64,000 nt of DNA, taken from positions 620,001 through 684,000 of the forward strand of contig JAYKKR010000012.1 of NCBI GenBank assembly GCA_036971615.1. The letters run 5' to 3'. A program made the position numbers and the translations under genes. Each line of letters begins with the position of its first letter. Within the stretch, counting starts at the first letter, position 1. The notes under the pieces are model-generated. The model saw only the letters and a list, made by a program, of their open reading frames with translations. It was not told where the DNA came from and ran no database searches. Source of the stretch: Amyloporia xantha. Its lineage: Eukaryota; Basidiomycota; Agaricomycetes; Polyporales; Adustoporiaceae. Shown here piece by piece: positions 59,624 to 64,000 of the stretch.

Positions 59624-62600
59624 TCACTGGTTCAGTAAAGCCATCTCCCAGTCGTCCATCATGGGGACTGGCACCGGTGGCATGGGACCGTCAGCAGGTG
59701 GCGGTTGTTGTTCTGGGGCACCGAGTGGCTGTTGCCGAGCCTGATGAGGTTGTTGTTGTTGTTGTTGTTGTTGTTGCTGTTGTTGTTGTTGCTGTTGTTG
59801 TTGTTGCTGCTGTTGTTGTTCGTCTCGCCGCATGCGTTCCATCCATCGCCCACGGACGTACAACAACACCGATACTACGAGGCAGAGGATGACAAGGAGC
59901 ATCGTTTCTGCAAAGTCATCCACATCTTCATCGTCGCGATGCTGTCCTCGAGTGGCTCCGTCGAAGTAATCTTCTGGACCGAAGTCGCCGTCGCGATCGT
60001 TTTCTGCTTGTCGTCTTTCCCTCGCCCACTTAAATTGGTATCATCAATGAGAGTAAGAGGCTACACGTATCGACATCATTTTCTCACCTGAACCGGATCA
60101 TCCTCGTCTTGTCCTAGTTGATCCATATCTCGACCTCTTCTCCGTCTGTTGAACTCGTCTCGCGCTTTTCCGAGGTACCATGGCCCATCTTCATAGTCGT
60201 CCCGTTCCTCCACCTGCTCACCCGGTGGCGATCGCTCATTCTCATGTCTACTACCGTCTTCAATCTCCCGCCCTTCTGATGAAGTATAGTAGGAATCACC
60301 TGGGTGGGAACCGTCATAGTCTAGCCTGCAGACAAATAATGTTATACACTCACTGCTTTCATCACTGTCATCTCCCCAGATGCTCAAGCCGTTTGACCCA
60401 CCCATCAGTGTGTGCCAAATACTGCGTGCGTGAAGCTTAACCAGGGACATCACGACAGGCAAGTATGCTTCGCTGTTCGTCTCATATGCTAGATCGTAGT
60501 GTCGTTTTGCAAGATGGAAGTCCTATGAGCACAATACCAGAATCAGTAATGGGAATGATACTGACGATACTTTGGACTCACCTGAGGTACACCAACTCCG
60601 TTCTCATACATCCAGCCAAGATTCCACATTGCCAAAGCACTCATTTGCGTGTCTGCCGCAGACTGGTAGTAGCCCGCAGCTTTCTCCCACCGGACATGCT
60701 CCGGTTCATCGGGAACACCTAAGCCATGGTAGTAGTAGTCCCCCACTTTGACCAGGGAATCGACGTTGCGCTGCGCCGCGGATCGAGTCCACTGAGTCAG
60801 AGCCAGTCTGGCCGTATCATTCGATGGAGAGATAGGAGCAAATCTGGTGAATCGTAGTATACTCTTGTCTGAATGCCAGAAATGATCAGATGAATTAGGA
60901 ACGACAATGCTTTTGATATGAAGTACTCACCTTGGTCTAGCGCATATGCCAAATTGTTCTGGGCTACCTCGAACCCTCGTTCTGCGGCTATCCACCATCT
61001 CAGCATGGCCATCTCAATGCCCCGCTGAGTACCCGTATTCCACGCCCACCCCGCGTCACCAAGAAGATCTTCTTCCCATACACCTCGCTCTGAGACGAGT
61101 TTGTAGAAAGAGACAGCAATCGCACAGGAACTTCCAGCAATGTTCGAAACGACTAGTGGATTCCGTGCCTGTCTGCTCTGTATTTCCGCGAGATAATAAT
61201 ACGCCTCGACAGGGGACCCCTGCCTCACGGCGGTTTCAAAATATGTTGCAGCGAGCTTGAATTCACCGCGTTCTGCACGAAGCTCAACATAAATTTATGA
61301 ACTCATGATCAACGCATATGACGTACCATAATGATACTTCCCGAGGTTAACTTGAGCCTCGGCAAGCTCCTGAGTAGCAGCCACACCGAAGTGCGCGATG
61401 GCTTCTTTCATATCTTTCCGGCCTTCTACCAGGCCATCCCTAAATATGATGCCCAACCCGTTGTGGCTCTCCTTCTCGCCAAACTCTGCACCACGCTCAA
61501 ACCACATCTTTGCGATCGCTGCATCCTGCTTGACACCTTCCCCACGCAGATACATCCGTCCAAGATATCCTGCCGCGAGCGCTGCATATCCCACATGTGC
61601 AGCATTCTCCTCCTTCGTCGGAGCCTGCTGCTGACCAGGGTTCGCGGGATCACGCGGCCAGACCTGACGCGCAATCCGCAAGAAGTAATACCGCGCAGCA
61701 GCAAAATCACGAGGCACAGCACTCGCACCGTCACCACCCGAGGCAGCCCCGCCCGGAAGCCCGTAGATACTTCCTTGATAAAATATCTTACCCAGTCTGA
61801 ACGCGAAGTCGATCTCGCCGCGGTCAGCGTTAAACTGGTGTCATATCCTTCAGTACAAAGCACCCATTGACGACGATAACACGTACAAGGTAATATTCGA
61901 GGAGGTCCTCCCATGTCTCACCCGCGGCTCTGGCATTCGCAGTCTTGATTACCGGTCGACCAGCATTGAGGCCCGTCGATGCTACGCTGGCACCAGGACC
62001 GTAGACGCCGCCTTCAAGGTCTGACAGCCTTGGTGCAGCCAACGGGAGCGTCCTCCCACCCGGAGGGCCCGAAAGGAACTTGGCTATCGCTGTACAACGG
62101 TCTGTATAATCTGCAGTGTTTGAGAGTACAATCCACGTACCTTGCTCCGCCGCCCCCTCGTACCAATTCAGCGCGTCCATGCAACTCTCAGCGACGCCGA
62201 TGCCAGACCAGTATCGGTAGCCCAGCGCCATCTGCGCTCCTTTGTGTCCACCGTGCGCAGCGAACGTGAGGTATAGCTGCGCTTTTGCTTGGTCGACTGG
62301 AACTACATCGTGGTACCCCGTAGAGTGGAAGAACCCGAGAAGGGCTTGCGACGACGCATTTCCTGTGAGTGTCGCGTGCGAGGAGAATGCGCGATATCCC
62401 ATCACGGGATCAGATGCAAAGTGAGTAGTCGGCGGGAACTAAGGCGTAAGATCAGCGGGAGAGCCGGAAGCTGTACAATAGACCCACCAGAGATATTTGA
62501 CCCAGCGTGTACAACGCGTCGGTGTTGCCCAGCTCTGCCGCATGTTGTAGCAAGTCGATGACCTTGACTGCCTTGCCATGCAGCTCGTCGTCTTTTTTCC

Positions 62601-63138
62601 TTCCGCCTGTAAGCTCCTCCCTGATGTATCCTGTTACAGTAGGGGGTACCCATGAGTGATGCAGCAACTTTGCTGCTATCCGCATGGCGCTCGCGATGGG
62701 ACCATGCCCTTGCATGCTTGGGAGGAATGACGAGAGATGGAAACCGCTTCCATCATATCCGTGGTCTGGCGAAGATTCTTCTGACTGCGACGGAGGAAGT
62801 GCGGTAAGGGTAGCTAGAGTAGAGAGAGCTTGTTTGTACGCTCTGGAAGCTGCGATATGAGACTTAGATCCATGTTCTGCTGCCTAGAAAGACAAGAGAA
62901 AGACGAGCTTGCCTTCTGTGGCGGAATCCACCACCTGCAATTCTTCTCTTGCATGAACATATCCCGACGGTGCATCTTCCTAGTTTTTACAATTAGTGCT
63001 CGTCTACTCCGAATGAGTAATACTCACTGTTGTCTGAGCAATAGCCTCCCTTGCGGTGCAGGAGACAGCGGCGAGGGCAATGAGGCCAAAAGCAATGAAG
63101 CTCGCCTTTCTCGCCCTATGCTTGCATTTCAGGACCAT
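59624..63138 (-). CDS. HRD3: HRD3/SEL1L-type ER-associated degradation factor
   Basis: Luminal receptor and stabiliser of the HRD1 ubiquitin ligase in ER-associated degradation. The start ATG at 63138 opens a signal peptide (FIAFGLIALAAVSCTAREA), followed by an acidic linker and then many Sel1 repeats, e.g. AELGNTDALYTLGQISL, GYRYWSGIGVAESC, GYLGRMYLRGEGVKQDA, GDYYYHGLGVPDEPEH and WNLGWMYENGVGVPQ. The C-terminal part has an Asp/Glu/Arg-rich stretch, then one membrane segment (LLVILCLVVSVLLY) and a short cytoplasmic tail with a polyglutamine run and Pro-rich end (PMMDDWEMALLNQ). This layout (signal, Sel1 repeats, single C-terminal anchor) is that of HRD3. About ten exons; internal boundaries were followed by repeat continuity, not each proven. 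The divergent neighbour is EFG1. Confidence 0.88.
59751..59820 (-). repeat. CAA/CAG microsatellite encoding polyglutamine
   Basis: About 23 glutamine codons in a row, mostly CAA with interspersed CAG, in the cytoplasmic tail of the HRD3-type protein. Mixed codons suggest selection to keep the tract at protein level or simple slippage with interruptions. Confidence 0.9.
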
Positions 63139-63417
63139 TTACGGTTTCAAAGACGCTCCTTGTAAGAAATTGTTGAATGAAGTGCTTGAATATGCACAGT
63201 GCGAGACTGGTCGGATAGGACACGACGAGCTTGAACATGGCTTGGACGCGCCACGTACCTAAGACCGCTTATCTTATCAGATAAGTTACTGTCAATTATT
63301 CAATTCATTTAAGTTATGTGGTACCGAGAAGAAATACTGGATCAAATAGATACTTATCTCCCCTCGCCTTTTGAGACCTCTGCTTGATTTGCAACAAATT
63401 TGCGAAGGGACCGCATC
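63139..63417. promoter_or_regulatory. Divergent promoter region HRD3 / EFG1
   Basis: 279 bp between two divergently oriented start codons. The palindromic CTTATCTTATCAGATAAG-like stretch at 63268-63285 contains GATA-type sites (TTATC / GATAA) on both strands and is a candidate shared regulatory element. Confidence 0.45.
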
Positions 63418-64000
63418 ATGGCTCCTACCCGGCGCAACGACCCGTCTACTGCGTCTACATCCGATTTGGGTACGAAATCTAGCAGTATTGCGCGTAAAAC
63501 AAAGCGGAAGTCTCAGCATAGCCACAGAGAAGAGGATGGGTCGTCCCCGCTGGCTCTGCCGGGTGTACAGAAAATCAAGGCGTCGCTGAGGCAAACGCGC
63601 AGACTCCTCGCGAAGGTGGGTCTATAGCTCGGATTGTGATCTCTTCCCTTGTTGGCCCAACTCGACTGCTATGTCTCCGTCTACCATTTCATTGCAGATG
63701 CTAACCAATATGCACTCTTCAGGACAATATAGCCGCTGATGTCCGCACCAAAACAGAGCGTAGGCTGAAATCCCTTGAAGCTGACCTCGCGCAAGCAGAA
63801 CGTGTGAGGAGGGAACGCACCATGTCAGCACGATACCATGCGGTCAAATTTTTTGGTGAGTGCTTTTAATTCATACCCATTGTTTCCTATGATCGTGTAC
63901 CTACTCCATTGGTCTTACACATGGCTTGTTGCAGAACGTCAAAAAATAACGCGGCGTATACAACAGGTGAAGCGGCAGCTTTCTCAGGCAGAGACCCCCG
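63418..64000 (+). CDS. EFG1: rRNA-processing protein EFG1 (5' part)
   Basis: Nucleolar protein of the small-subunit processome, needed for 18S rRNA maturation. The gene runs off the window. Three exons are visible: 63418-63615, 63723-63855 and 63935 onward. The conserved core reads PGVQKIKASLRQTRRLLAK, DNIAADVRTKTERRLKSLEA, RRERTMSARYHAVKFFERQK and KITRRIQQVKRQLSQAE, which is characteristic for the family. The N-terminus is basic and Ser/Thr-rich, as expected for a nucleolar protein. The start ATG at 63418 is the first in the open frame. Confidence 0.9.

Noticed and set aside
62877..62912. GC..AG intron in the HRD3 gene
   Set aside because: It would be only 36 nt. A normal GT..AG intron of 52 nt (donor after GAATTGCAG) gives the same frame and fits better.
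63056..63262. Small plus-strand frame with a signal-peptide-like start
   Set aside because: It is the reverse complement of the HRD3 signal-peptide exon, whose frame continues into Sel1 repeats.

Overview
The window is nuclear DNA from a filamentous fungus, almost certainly a basidiomycete (Agaricomycetes, perhaps a wood-decay polypore; the order is inference). Coding regions are split by many introns of about 47-70 nt with GT..AG ends (a few look like GC..AG), genes lie close together on both strands, and there are no operons or ribosome binding sites. Gene models were built by hand from splice signals, reading phase and family motifs; where exon lengths are given, they sum to whole codons.

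Region by region. 1-6.6 kb: two convergent, related four-helix membrane protein genes and an intact aldehyde dehydrogenase. 6.6-24.1 kb: an accessory region with three duplicated eIF4G-like genes (copies A, B and C), a UstYa-type (DUF3328) gene, a decayed copy of its 3' end, a gene for a very small secreted peptide, and several repeats. 24.8-35.4 kb: a run of conserved genes: TRK potassium transporter, PPM1 leucine carboxyl methyltransferase, TIM22, and an arrestin-like ubiquitin-ligase adaptor with a terminal PPxY. 36.2-38.7 kb: a fourth, broken eIF4G copy (D) on the minus strand. 40.0-50.9 kb: a tandem pair of BTB genes, dynactin p25, a TMEM70-like mitochondrial protein, a phosphotransferase-fold (APH) protein, a beta-propeller lactonase and a class III CoA-transferase. 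52.0-64.0 kb: a PMR1-type Ca/Mn P-type ATPase, a coiled-coil protein of unknown role, HRD3/SEL1L, and the 5' part of EFG1, which runs off the window.

The most striking feature is the eIF4G set. The four copies form a truncation series that shares the eIF4E-binding motif YDRDFLL. A and B keep MIF4G and MA3. C has lost MA3 through an internal deletion. D stops directly after the eIF4E-binding motif. B and D also carry half an MA3 domain upstream of their N-terminal region. A and B share about 645 bp of MIF4G with one mismatch, flanked by clearly diverged sequence, which points to recent gene conversion. Whether the short forms act as translation decoys or are simply decaying is open. A second point of interest is the UstYa-type gene about 1.3 kb from a TATA-box-driven 57-residue secreted peptide gene, a weak RiPP-like pairing.
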